A stretch of 56,212 nucleotides of DNA from a virus. The notes below the pieces were generated by a model. It worked only from the letters and a program-made list of their open reading frames with translations. It was not told the DNA's origin and did no database searches. Where the stretch lies: the IMG/VR virus record IMGVR_UViG_3300050343_000186, positions 1 through 56,212 of that record; one strand, given 5' to 3'. Positions within the stretch are counted from its first letter, which is position 1; each line of letters starts with the position of its first letter. The translations under genes and the position numbers were made by a program. Positions 7,079 to 16,390 of the stretch are shown here, one piece after another.

Positions 7079-8004
7079 TAATTAATTCATACAGATTTGT
7101 AAGTCCAATTACACCATTTCCTGCCGACTATGGCACAGGTGCTTTGATTGCATTTGGATTAAAATATTTGTCAAGTACCTATACAAGTGACGTTGTAAGA
7201 GTTAGAAGAAGTTCAGATAGTACAGAACAAGACTTCAATTCAACAGAGGTTACAAACGGAACGCTTACTACTTTTGTGGGTGCAGGAAATGATGGCTTTG
7301 TGACAAAATGGTATAATCAAGGTACAGGTGGCAGCACATACGATGCTACACAAGCTACAAGTTCACAACAGCCTAAGATAGTAGATAGCGGCTCTCTAAT
7401 TTTAAGAAACGGAAACGCATCTATAAAATACAATGGTAGTGGTCAGAAACTAGGTGTGGGAACTACTACTAATATAGCTTTTACTCATTATCAAAAGAAT
7501 AGTTTATTCGTCGTTCAGCAACCTTCACAATCTACTAATCCTGATGCTGTTTATTGGATGACAGGAACAGATACGTCTATAAGTGGAAAACGAAGCTATT
7601 ACGTCAGATATGAAGATAGGTCTGCTAATGGGTATAACAATGATATGGTTCACGTGATTGGTAATAATGACGTTGTTTTAATAAATGGTGTTAACCCAAA
7701 ATTACAAGACATATGGTCGAGTAACTCGTTAAGTGTCGCAAGAGTTTATTCTGACCCTACTAATAGTACTGCGTCACAACGGTCTAAAATGACTGTAAAT
7801 AATGCTACTTTTTTAACCCAAAATACTTACACAGCATCACCAAGTAGTGCTAGTGCAGCAGGACCATTATCCATAGGTGCTTCCGATGAAACTCAAACCG
7901 CTGATACTTGGATTGATTGTATTTCCGCTTACATACTTTATGACGAGGATGTGTATTCAGATGATGCTGATATTTATAGCGATTTAGATACAATGTATAT
8001 ATAA
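7075..8004 (+). CDS. Adhesin/tail protein with arabinofuranosidase-B- or LamG-like domain, 309 aa
   Basis: A domain starting near residue 20 (YGTGALIAFGLKYLS, then VVRVRRSSDSTEQDF, TTFVGAGNDGFVTKWYNQGT, YDATQATSSQQPKIV) resembles the concanavalin-like fold of the arabinofuranosidase B N-terminal region widely found in phage tail proteins. It probably binds, perhaps trims, surface glycans; I cannot identify catalytic acids. Its TAA overlaps the ATG of the next gene. Confidence 0.65.
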   Translation: MIINSYRFVSPITPFPADYGTGALIAFGLKYLSSTYTSDVVRVRRSSDSTEQDFNSTEVTNGTLTTFVGAGNDGFVTKWYNQGTGGSTYDATQATSSQQPKIVDSGSLILRNGNASIKYNGSGQKLGVGTTTNIAFTHYQKNSLFVVQQPSQSTNPDAVYWMTGTDTSISGKRSYYVRYEDRSANGYNNDMVHVIGNNDVVLINGVNPKLQDIWSSNSLSVARVYSDPTNSTASQRSKMTVNNATFLTQNTYTASPSSASAAGPLSIGASDETQTADTWIDCISAYILYDEDVYSDDADIYSDLDTMYI

Positions 8005-8399
8005 TGAAGTACATAATTATAAAACCCATAGACGGATATGATTCAAAACAACTTTGCGAAGCTATGAATAAGGAATTATGGCATATTTCAGTACCTGCAA
8101 CGGTTAAACAAGAAGACGATGTTACATCTAAACTATTTGGCGAAGTAGAACTTACAAGTGGAGAATATTCATTACATATTGACGAGGATTATGAGATAGT
8201 CGTTAATGATAGCTTAAATGTAGATGCACTTGTAGCGTTATTCCCTGAACTTACAGAAGTAGAAAAAAATGGGTTGGTAGCCTATATAGAAAGTAGTGAT
8301 TCATTCTTATTTAAAAACATAATTCCACAAGGAACCAATCTATACACTTATCAAGAAATGTTAGATTTAGGGTTACTTGAAGAAATAGAAGAATTATGA
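8004..8399 (+). CDS. Hypothetical protein after fibre genes, 131 aa
   Basis: YIIIKPIDGYDSKQLCEAMN, DDVTSKLFGEVELTSGEYSL and an acidic C-terminus ending LGLLEEIEEL. No signal peptide or membrane segment. Its place between fibre and lysis genes suggests a fibre chaperone or tail accessory protein, but this is inference from position only. It overlaps the next gene by four bases. Confidence 0.5.
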   Translation: MKYIIIKPIDGYDSKQLCEAMNKELWHISVPATVKQEDDVTSKLFGEVELTSGEYSLHIDEDYEIVVNDSLNVDALVALFPELTEVEKNGLVAYIESSDSFLFKNIIPQGTNLYTYQEMLDLGLLEEIEEL

Positions 8400-8812
8400 T
8401 AGCAATAATAGCATACTTAGCTACCATATTATTATATATAGCGGTAGCAGCAGTTGCAGTCCCTTACACTTGGATTAAAGCAATTATAATAGGTGTGAAA
8501 GCTATGAGTTTTAAAGTCTATTGGCAAACAATGTGGCAATGGTGCTACAAAGCGGCTTGGGGAATAGACCAAGCAGGCAGTCCATTATTATCTCACTTCG
8601 GTAATGACTTGCTTATCAAGCCAAACAGTACACATAGAATGGGTAGCCCTGACAAGACGCTGAGCCACTATCTAGGAATAAACAAGCAACAAGACACATT
8701 GTATTTTTTGGGGTTGTTTTGGGCTTACTTAGTAGACATAATAGCATTATTTTTTGGCGATTTCGACCATACAAACAAGGCAGCAAGAGCAGAACAATTC
8801 AACAATGATTGA
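8396..8812 (+). CDS. Membrane protein of the lysis region, 138 aa
   Basis: A strongly hydrophobic N-terminus (residues 1-24) followed by further hydrophobic stretches, and a second membrane segment near residues 102-118 (LYFLGLFWAYLVDIIALFF). A middle soluble part (GIDQAGSPLLSHFGNDLLIK, then NSTHRMGSPDKTLSHYLG) looks like a conserved phage membrane protein. Next to a holin-like gene and an amidase, it may be a holin or other lysis factor. The last eight bases overlap the next gene. Confidence 0.55.
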   Translation: MIAIIAYLATILLYIAVAAVAVPYTWIKAIIIGVKAMSFKVYWQTMWQWCYKAAWGIDQAGSPLLSHFGNDLLIKPNSTHRMGSPDKTLSHYLGINKQQDTLYFLGLFWAYLVDIIALFFGDFDHTNKAARAEQFNND

Positions 8813-9080
8813 CTTAATATCAGAGCACATAGACACATTAATAGCTTCGATTGTAGCGGGGGTGGGGAGTTGGTTCTTTACTAGAAAACAACAAGAGGCA
8901 AATATTAAAATAACGGAGGGGAATGCACTTGAAGGTATGCAGCGAGCTTATGACAAGCTAGTGGAAGATATGAATGAGAAGTTTGCGGAATTAAAGTTAG
9001 AGAATGCTGAACTAAAGTCAGAGATTCAGCTACTGCACAAAGAAAATATTGAGCTAAAAAAAATGCTGCGAAACTTGTGA
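8805..9080 (+). CDS. Holin-like protein: one TM segment plus coiled coil, 91 aa
   Basis: The start at 8805 (MIDLISEHIDTLIASIVAGV) is chosen because it leaves a short eight-base overlap with the upstream gene; an upstream ATG at 8754 would overlap by 59 bases. There is a single membrane segment at residues 9-22, then a basic flank and a long heptad-rich helix (YDKLVEDMNEKFAELKLENA onward). This layout is common for small holins in Bacteroidetes phages. It is immediately followed by the amidase, whose GTG start overlaps this stop. Confidence 0.55.
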   Translation: MIDLISEHIDTLIASIVAGVGSWFFTRKQQEANIKITEGNALEGMQRAYDKLVEDMNEKFAELKLENAELKSEIQLLHKENIELKKMLRNL

Positions 9081-9488
9081 GAGACGTAAATAAAATAATT
9101 TTGCACTGTACAGCTACTCCCGAAGGAAGAGATGTGAGTGTAGCAGAGGTTAGAGATTGGCACGTAGGTCATAACGGTTGGAGTGACATAGGATACCATT
9201 ATCTCATAACATTAAATGGTACGGTTGAAGTGGGTAGACCCGAATCAAAAGTAGGTGCTCACGTTAAGGGTGAGAACAAACATAGTATCGGAATTGCATA
9301 TGCGGGAGGAATGGATAAATCATTTAAGAATCCTAAAGACACAAGAACCCACGCACAGAAAGAAGCTCTTATATGGCTTATAGATGAATTAAAGAAAAGA
9401 TATCCGGGCAGCACCGTTCACGGTCACAATGAATATACATCTTACAAAGGCTTGCCCAAGTTTTGATGTATCTAAAGAAGGATACTAA
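9077..9488 (+). CDS. N-acetylmuramoyl-L-alanine amidase (endolysin), one frameshift
   Basis: An Amidase_2 / T7-lysozyme-like peptidoglycan hydrolase, about 137 aa. IILHCTATPEGRDV carries the first zinc His (residue 10), then HNGWSDIGYHYLI and IGIAYAGG. HGHNEYTSYK carries the second zinc His. A one-base insertion near 9450 hides the end; in the next frame it reads ACPSFDVSKEGY, supplying the conserved zinc Cys, to TAA 9486-9488. GTG start overlapping the upstream TGA. No signal peptide, so it needs a holin. Confidence 0.9.
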
Positions 9489-9852
9489 GTATAGCAAAAA
9501 TAGTAGTGTATATGGCAACCTTTCTAGTCCTTTTAAGTTTACTATCTATTTTCTTGTTCTCAGACATTAAATAAGTATTATTATCTGAGGCATCTTTTAA
9601 GACATCCTCACAAGACTTTAAGTTAATCTCTGCTATAGATACTAGCTCGTATAGTTTAACTTCCTTAGAAGAGCTTATAATAGCCTGTTCCATTAGGCTA
9701 TCTTTTTGAATTAGCTCAATGTATATGTTATCCATTTGCTCAATAGTTATGGCAACCAATGTGTCTCCGTTGTTATCTATTAATCCGACTTGCGAATAGG
9801 CTGATACGTTCAGAAGAAGGCAGTATATGATAATTGCTAATTTTTCTTTCAT
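9472..9852 (-). CDS. Envelope protein with signal peptide and C-terminal TM (spanin-like candidate), 126 aa
   Basis: An N-terminal signal sequence (MKEKLAIIIYCLLLNVSAYS), a periplasmic part with the motif DTLVAITIEQMDNIY and a helical region, and a hydrophobic C-terminus (VAIYTTIFAILSILL). Opposite in strand to the amidase and overlapping its 3' end. The topology and lysis-cassette position suggest a spanin or disruptin analogue; no lipobox Cys is seen, so a classical o-spanin is unlikely. It overlaps the next leftward gene by about 80 bases in another frame, an arrangement reminiscent of Rz/Rz1. Confidence 0.6.
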   Translation of the reverse strand: MKEKLAIIIYCLLLNVSAYSQVGLIDNNGDTLVAITIEQMDNIYIELIQKDSLMEQAIISSSKEVKLYELVSIAEINLKSCEDVLKDASDNNTYLMSENKKIDSKLKRTRKVAIYTTIFAILSILL

Positions 9853-10045
9853 AGTATATTTTTACTGTATCTCTTTTAGAATCCAAGCTATCAATAGACA
9901 TATACACCGTATCGGTAGATATAGTATTGTGTTTAGGCGATATAATCCTATTCTCTGCTTTTTTAACAAACAATAGATTAGTTATAATGGCTGTAGCTAT
10001 AAGTGAATATAAAGCTATAAAAATAATTACCTGTGGGCTCTTCAT
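9773..10045 (-). CDS. Membrane-anchored protein, i-spanin-like candidate, 90 aa
   Basis: The start MKSPQVIIFIALYSLIATAI (10045) is preferred because the -7 element TATCTTTG lies just upstream. One N-terminal membrane anchor (residues 5-24), then an extracytoplasmic tail (STDTVYMSIDSLDSKRDTVK). Its 3' part overlaps the 5' part of the neighbouring envelope protein in a different frame, as in nested spanin gene pairs. Function is inferred from topology and position only. Confidence 0.55.
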   Translation of the reverse strand: MKSPQVIIFIALYSLIATAIITNLLFVKKAENRIISPKHNTISTDTVYMSIDSLDSKRDTVKIYYERKISNYHILPSSERISLFASRINR

Positions 10046-10050
10046 ACTGC

Positions 10051-10075
10051 AAAGATAAAAAAGTTTTATATTTGT
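10051..10075. promoter_or_regulatory. Divergent -7 promoter elements
   Basis: TATCTTTG on the - strand (10051-10058) for the envelope genes and TATATTTG on the + strand (10068-10075) for the packaging operon that starts at 10091. Confidence 0.65.
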
Positions 10076-10090
10076 AGAAAATATAATCAA

Positions 10091-10323
10091 ATGAAAGAAT
10101 TAACAAAAGAAGAACTAGAGCTATTGCAAGGATTGGTAACAGAATATAACAATGTTAAAATCAGAATAGCTGACACCTTCATTGCACAGGATGCTTTATT
10201 AAAAGAGATAGAGTCAATGAAAGCTGCTTACATTAAGGAAGAAAAAAAATTATTAGAAAAATACGGAGATGATGCTCAGTCATCAACGTGCAAACAGGAA
10301 AAGTAACAAATGGCGATAATTAG
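10091..10323 (+). CDS. Small coiled-coil protein, one frameshift (~77 aa)
   Basis: MKELTKEELELLQGLVTEYN, a heptad-rich helical stretch to LLEKYGDD, then after a shift near 10278 SVINVQTGKVTNGDN ending TAG 10321-10323. Probably a helical homodimer. It heads the head/packaging operon behind the promoter at 10068 and may be an assembly or regulatory factor; function unknown. Confidence 0.55.
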
Positions 10324-10619
10324 TACATACCCAATATCAGGTCAAGTTAACCTAACAGATATATTAATAGGTTCTGAGCAGTAGACTAATCAAGATGCAA
10401 ATAAAACTAAAAACTACACAGTAGATGCTCTTGGAAATATTACTTGAGGTTGGTCTTTACCTATTTAATGGGTATGCAGTAACACTTCAGGTGAACTTTC
10501 AAATACAGGTATTATGCAGACAATGCTGCTGCTGTATCGGCAGGACTAGCAGTAGGTAGAATGTATAGAAACGCAGGAGACGGACTACAAGCTCTAGCGT
10601 TGTGTGCGTTGTTTATTAA
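10313..10619 (+). CDS. Broken small head-fibre-like protein (~100 aa)
   Basis: Starts MAIISTYPISGQVNLTDILI; a stop-like TAG at 10382, then TNQDANKTKNYTVDALGNI, further breaks, then NAAAVSAGLAVGRMYRNAGD and a VVCVVY end at TAA 10617-10619. The AAAVxAGLAVGxxYR motif is the signature C-terminus of small phage head-fibre or fibre-tip proteins. At least four breaks in 300 bases: either a decayed gene or a very error-rich stretch. Confidence 0.5.
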
Positions 10620-10846
10620 TGGGCATAATTAGAAAAATATCTATTGGACCTGACTATAAGTCGGGTGCTATGCACTATATAACAGGTCAGTCTGTCCTGA
10701 ACAATAGTCATACAATACATTTAATTAAATTTAATAAAGAAAAAAAATCAATAGAGATATGGATACAATCCGGGCAAGAAGTATTTGTTTGGAAAGAGTT
10801 TAATGAAACCGTACCCGTATCTATTGAATACAACATAAACTTTTAA
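10619..10846 (+). CDS. Conserved small phage protein, 75 aa
   Basis: The start at MGIIRKISIGPDYKSGAMHY (10619) is chosen because its ATG overlaps the preceding TAA; ATG at 10604 would lie inside the upstream gene. Beta-rich: QSVLNNSHTIHLIKFN and IEIWIQSGQEVFVWKEF. No known domain. Packed one base against the next gene in the head operon, so a structural or packaging accessory role is likely. Confidence 0.55.
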   Translation: MGIIRKISIGPDYKSGAMHYITGQSVLNNSHTIHLIKFNKEKKSIEIWIQSGQEVFVWKEFNETVPVSIEYNINF

Positions 10847-11409
10847 TGAAATCACCGTTTTACTTTATAGTAAAGCCATTAAAAGGAAGACGATACGACA
10901 ACACAAAAGAAATAGCAGGAATAGAGCTTGTCGTTAGTACATCTGAAGAAGACCATATGTTTTCAAACAGGTATGCTGAAGTTGTCGAGCTTCCAATAGG
11001 CTACGTAGGAGGAGTTAAGGTAGGAGACACCTTACTTGTACATCACAACGTATTTAAATTTTATAACGATATGAAGGGTAGGCAAAGAAGCGGAAGAAGC
11101 TTTTTTAAAGATGACCTATTTTTTGTAGACAATGAACAGTTCTTTATGTATAAGAATGATAATGGTTGGAACGCACACGACAGATATTGTTTTGTTGAGC
11201 CTATTAAAAAAGAAGATTCCGTTATATATAAAAATAGCATTGAAGAACCTTTAGTAGGTATAATGAGATACCCAAATAAGTATCTTACATCTATGGGAAT
11301 AAAGCCCGGGGATAGAATTAGCTTTACTCCTGAAAGTGAGTATGAGTTTACTATTGATGATGAAAAGCTATATAGAGTGTACGACCATCAAATAACAATG
11401 AGCTTATGA
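10846..11409 (+). CDS. Protein with possible GroES-like fold, 187 aa
   Basis: FYFIVKPLKGRRYDN, KEIAGIELVVSTSEED, AEVVELPIGYVGGVKVGDTL and LVHHNVFKFYND give the order seen in Cpn10/GroES barrels: a first strand with IVKPL, a mobile-loop position, V-x-V-x, then G-x-VxxGDxLLV. A second half (CFVEPIKKEDSVIY to GIKPGDRISFTPE) may repeat the pattern, suggesting a tandem fold. It lies immediately before the terminase genes. This is pattern similarity by eye, not a confirmed homology. Confidence 0.5.
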   Translation: MKSPFYFIVKPLKGRRYDNTKEIAGIELVVSTSEEDHMFSNRYAEVVELPIGYVGGVKVGDTLLVHHNVFKFYNDMKGRQRSGRSFFKDDLFFVDNEQFFMYKNDNGWNAHDRYCFVEPIKKEDSVIYKNSIEEPLVGIMRYPNKYLTSMGIKPGDRISFTPESEYEFTIDDEKLYRVYDHQITMSL

Positions 11410-11687
11410 ACGTAAAAGAAACAAAGAAAAAAATCATACAGGCAGGTCACAGGGCTGTTGAGCAACTAATAAAGGTTGCTAAAGAAGATATTATAAAGCA
11501 CGACCCTGAAGATGATTTAGCTGCCGACAAACTAAAGAATGCAGCAGCTACAAAGAAGTTAGCAATATTTGATGCGTTTGAGATATTAAATAGAATAGAA
11601 CTTGAAAGAGAGGCATTAGAGTCTGCTGATAAAGGAAAAAGTAAGATAGATACAAAACAAGGATTTGCAGAAAGAAGGTCAAAATAA
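11406..11687 (+). CDS. terS: Probable terminase small subunit, 93 aa
   Basis: An all-helical protein: VKETKKKIIQAGHRAVEQLI, EDIIKHDPEDDLAADKLKNA and KKLAIFDAFEILNRIELERE. Size, helical character and position directly before the large terminase gene fit a DNA-recognising small terminase subunit. Its last codons overlap the start of terL (about 23 bases). Assignment rests on context and general form. Confidence 0.65.
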   Translation: MNVKETKKKIIQAGHRAVEQLIKVAKEDIIKHDPEDDLAADKLKNAAATKKLAIFDAFEILNRIELEREALESADKGKSKIDTKQGFAERRSK

Positions 11688-13910
11688 CTTATACGTTACG
11701 CTAGAAGATTACGTCCCAAAGAGTGTCTTAAAAAATAAGAACAAGGCAAAAACGTGGGAGTATGGATATGACGAAAAGTATGATATGGTTATCATATCAA
11801 AGACCGGGGAGATAGGTGAGTAGTATCGATACAGGGATTGCCTATAGCGTTACCACTAGTGCCTAATAAGGTGTATAAAAGAAGTGGCAAGAAAGATGAG
11901 CAGTATTGGCAGAGAGAAGAAATACCAAAAGACTTACAGAAGATTCAATCTATATTCCAATGGAACGATAAACCATCTGAGTTTAAAGATAGGTGGGTTG
12001 ATTATATTGAATCTGAATTTGATTCAAGAGAGTACGGGCATTGGTTTATGAACAATGGCGTGCCTACATATATAACAGGAGCACATTATATGTATCTGCA
12101 ATGGACATCTATTGATGTTGGGTATCCTGACTATCGTGAAGCAAATCGTATACTTATATATTATTGGGAGGCTTGTAAGGCTGACAAAAGAAGTTTCGGT
12201 ATGACATATCTTAAGATAAGACGTTCAGGGTTTTCGTTTATGTCATCATCTGAGTGTGTTAATACAGGAACGCTTGCAAAAGATGCTAGGGTAGGTATAC
12301 TATCTAAGACAGGTTCAGATGCTAAGAAGATGTTTACTGACAAGGTTGTACCTATAAACAGTAGGCTACCTTTCTTTTTCAAGCCTATTATGGATGGTAT
12401 GGATAAGCCGAAGACAGAGCTTGCATTTCGTATCCCGGCAGCAAAGATCACCAAGAAAGAATATGTACGATACCATGACGATGAGTTGTTTGGTTTGGAT
12501 ACAACAATAGATTGGAAGAACACAGATGACAACAGCTATGATGGTGAGAAGTTATTATTGTTAGTACACGATGAAAGTGGTAAATGGATAAAGCCAAATA
12601 ATATTTTAAATAATTGGCGAGTAACTAAAACTTGTTTGCGATTAGGTAGTAAGATTATAGGTAAGTGTATGATGGGTTCTACATCCAATGCACTTAATAA
12701 GGGTGGTGATAATTTTAAGAAAGCTTGTATAATGACTCAAATGTACTAAATCGTAATTCAAACGGTCAGACTAAAAGTGGTATGTATTCTTTGTTTATTC
12801 CAATGGAATGGAATATGGAAGGATTTATAGATAGGTTTGGGATGCCTGTATTTAGAAATCCACAAAAACCTGTGGGGTGTTGATAATGAGATGATATATC
12901 AAGGTGCTGTAGATTATTGGGACAATGAGGTATCATCATTAAAGAATGATGCAGATGCGTTAAATGAGTTTTATCGTCAGTTCCCAAGAACAGAATCTCA
13001 CGCATTTAGAGATGAAAGTAAACAGTCGATATTTAATCTAACTAAGATATATCAGCAAATAGATTACAATGATGCTTTAATAAAAGAACATCATATAACA
13101 CGAGGTAGTTTTCATTGGAAAAATGGAATTAAAGATACGGAGGTTATATTTAGCCCTGATAAGCGTGGAAGGTTCAATGTAAGTTGGACACCTAATAAAA
13201 ACTTACAAAATAGAGTGGTTGATAGAAACGGAATAAAGTATCCCGGCAATGACCATATAGGTGCATTTGGTTGTGACTCATATGATATATCAGGTACTGT
13301 AGGTGGTGGTGGTTCTAATGGAGCACTACACGGAGTAACTATGTTTAATATGGATGAAGCACCAAGTAATGAGTTTTTTTTAGAGTATGTAGCTAGACCA
13401 CAGACAGCAGAGATATTCTTTGAAGAGGTATTAATGGCTTGTGTGTTTTATGGTATGCCAATACTTATAGAGAATAACAAACCAAGGTTACTGTATCATT
13501 TTAAGAACAGAGGATACAGAGGGTTCTGTATGAATAGACCTGACAAGTCATACAATAAGTTATCAAAAACTGAACGTGAGCTTGGAGGTATACCCAATAG
13601 TAGCGAGGATGTTAAACAGGCACACGCAGCAGCTATTGAGTCGTATATAGAGAAATATGTGGGATTTGATGCAGAAGGTACATATAGAGAGTCTGACGAT
13701 ATAGGTTGTATGCCATTTAATAGGACACTTGAGGATTGGGCTAAGTTTGATATAACGAACAGAACAAAGTTTGATGCTTCAATAAGTTCGGGGCTAGCTA
13801 TAATGGCTACGCAGAAGCACCTGTATGTACAAGAAAAAAAACAATCAAAAATAAAGATTAACTTTGCAAAGTATAGCAATAACGGAAATATTAGCGAAAT
13901 TATTAGATGA
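11665..13910 (+). CDS. terL: Terminase large subunit, frameshifted (~748 aa)
   Basis: The packaging ATPase-nuclease. The first part reads NLYVTLEDYVPKSVLKNKNK from a TTG near 11665. A shift at about 11820 leads to SIQGLPIALPLVPNKVYK and the long frame to 12749. YLKIRRSGFSFMSSSE fits the nucleotide-binding (Walker A position) loop of this group and LLLLVHDESGKW the Walker B. Two more shifts (about 12737 and 12868) lead to the nuclease part: FGCDSYDISGTVGGGGSNG holds the first RNase H-like Asp. It ends at TGA 13908-13910, overlapping the portal ATG. Unusual length for TerL but in line with large Bacteroidetes phage terminases. Confidence 0.88.
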
Positions 13911-16345
13911 ACGATGTTAAAGTAAACATATCATCTACAGGGCTTTCCAAGTCAATTTGTATCAGATGCTGAAAAAGCTACTGATGATTTGGGCTACAAA
14001 TAGGTCAAGCTATTCAGTATGAATGGTTCAAGAAGGATGGAAGGCAGTGTAGATTTTATAGCCAATGGGAGATTTTCACAGATTAAGATTGTATGCTCGA
14101 GGGGAGCAATCTGTGGGAAAATATAAAAATGAGTTAGCGGTAGATGGAGACTTATCGTACTTAAATCTAGATTGGACACCTGTTCCTATATTACCAAAGT
14201 TCGTAGACATAGTTGTTAATGGTATGTCTGATAGGCTATTTAAAGTGAAAGCATACTCTCAGGATGCTTTATCTCAATCCAAGAGAAGCAAGTTTCAACA
14301 ATTAATTGAAGGTGAAATGCTTGCTAAGCCTATATTAAAAAATATACAAGAGCAAATGGGAATAAATCCATTCTCTGTAGACCCACAAGAACTTCCATCG
14401 TCAGATGAAGAGTTAGCATTATATATGCAGCTTAACTATAAGCCTGCAATAGAGATAGCGGAAGAGACTGCTATTGATACAATGTTTGACGAAAACCATT
14501 ATAGACATTCGTAAAAGATTGACTATGATTTAACGGTATTAGGTAGTTGGTATGGCTAAGACTGAGTTTTTACCGGGAGCAGGAGTAAAGGTTGAATATG
14601 TAGACCCTGCTAATATTGTTTATAGTTATACCGAAGACCCTAACTTTAAAGATTGTTTCTATTGGGGTGAGATAAAAACTGTCCCAATTATTGAGCTAAA
14701 TAAAGATAGACCCAACACTAACTAATTCAGATTTAGAAGAGATATCTAAGTACGGGCAGTCTTGGTATGATTACTACAATGTAGCTCAGTATTACGACAA
14801 TGATATATTTTACAGAGATACTACTACTTTAATGTACTTTAATTATAAGACAACTAAAAAGGTTGTATATAAGAAAAAGATTAAAGATAGTGGAGCTATA
14901 TCAATGGTAGAAAAAGATGACCAATTTAACCCACCTGAAGAGATGATGGAGGAAGGGTCGTTTGAAAAAGTAGAAAAAACTATTGATGTATGGTATAATG
15001 GAGTTATGGTTATGGGAACTAATATAATTTTAAAGTGGGAGATGCTGAGAATATGGTTAGACCAAAGTCTGCTACGCAGCACGCACTTCCTAACTATGTT
15101 GCACAGCACCAAGAATGTATAAAGGTGCTATTGAGTCTTTAGTTAGACGTATGATACCATTTGCTGATTTGATTCAGATTACTCATTTAAAACTACAGCA
15201 GGTTATTGCTAAGGTTGTACCTGATGGTGTATTTATTGATGCCGATGGATTGAATGAAGTAGACCTTGGGTACAGGAGCAGCATATAATCCTGAAGATGC
15301 ATTAAGATTATATTTCCAAACAGGTAGTGTTATTGGTAGAAGCTATACGGGCGATGGTGAATTTAACAACGCACGAGTTCCAATACAGCAGTTGACATCT
15401 AACTCAGGTGCATCAAAAACACAGATGCTTATTGGTAACTACAATCACTATCTAAACCAAATAAGAAACTGTAACGGGGCTGAATGAGGCTAGAGATGGT
15501 AGTACTCCTGACCCGAATGCTTTAGTTGGTTTACAGAAACTAGCAGCAGCAAATTCAAATACAGCAACTAGACATATATTAGATGGAAGTCTTTATATGT
15601 ATAGAACATTAGCTGAAAGTCTTATCTTATAGAGTAAGTGATGTATTAGAGTATGCAGACTTTAAAGATGAGTTTATAAATAAAATAGGTAAGTACAATG
15701 TGTCATATTTTAGATGATATAAATGACTTATACTTATATGACTTTGGTATATTTATTGAGGTTGTCTCCTGACGAAGAGCAGAAGTCTCAGCTTGAGCAC
15801 AATATTCAGATGGCATTATCTAAAGGAGATATTAACCTTGAAGATGCGATTGATATTCGTGAAATTAGAAATATCAAGTTAGCTAATCAGTTGCTGAAAG
15901 TTAAGCGTAAAGCTAAGCAAGATAGAGAAGAAAAGATGAAAATGCAAGCACAAGCTATGCAAGCACAGCAACAGTTGCAGTCTCAGCAAATGGCTGCTCA
16001 AGCTTCTATGCAGAAAACACAGGCAGAAGCTCAAGCTAAGATGCAGTTGAAAGCAAGCAGAGGTAGCATTTGAAATAGAGAAGATGAAGAACGAAGCTAT
16101 GCTCAAAGTCTCAATTAATGGACAAAGAGTTTAACTTAAATATGCAACTAAGAGGTGTAGATGCTAGTCAACTTCAAAAAAGAGAAGACAAAAGAGAAAA
16201 GGCTAAGTCAGATAGAATTAGCCAACAAAACTCTGAGCAATCAAAACTAATAAATCAAAGAAAGAATAATTTACCACCTATGAACTTTGAATCTAACGAG
16301 GATAGTCTAGATGGATTTGACCTAGCTGAGTTTAACCCTAGATAA
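13907..16345 (+). CDS. Portal protein, many frameshifts (~810 aa)
   Basis: The head vertex ring for DNA passage. Recoverable pieces in order: FPSQFVSDAEKATDD; GQAIQYEWFKKDGRQCRFYS; WGDFHRLRLYARGEQSVGKY; LNLDWTPVPILPKFVDIVVN; EFLPGAGVKVEYVDPANIVY; WGEIKTVPIIEL; TIDVWYNGVMVMGTN; MYKGAIESLVRRMIPFADLI; YNPEDALRLYFQTGSVIGRS; NIQMALSKGDINLEDAIDIR; a Gln/Ala-rich helical tail; and DSLDGFDLAEFNPR. At least ten breaks occur, yet all pieces are collinear. It lies between terL and the scaffold, as expected. I treat it as one gene with sequence errors. Confidence 0.85.
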
Positions 16346-16366
16346 AAAACATAATTATTTTTTGTT

Positions 16367-16374
16367 TAATTTTG
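16367..16374 (+). promoter_or_regulatory. -7 promoter element TAATTTTG before the scaffold gene
   Basis: Matches TAnnTTTG, 16 bases before the ATG at 16391. It would let scaffold and capsid be transcribed separately from terminase and portal. Confidence 0.55.
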
Positions 16375-16390
16375 CATAAAATCAAATCAA

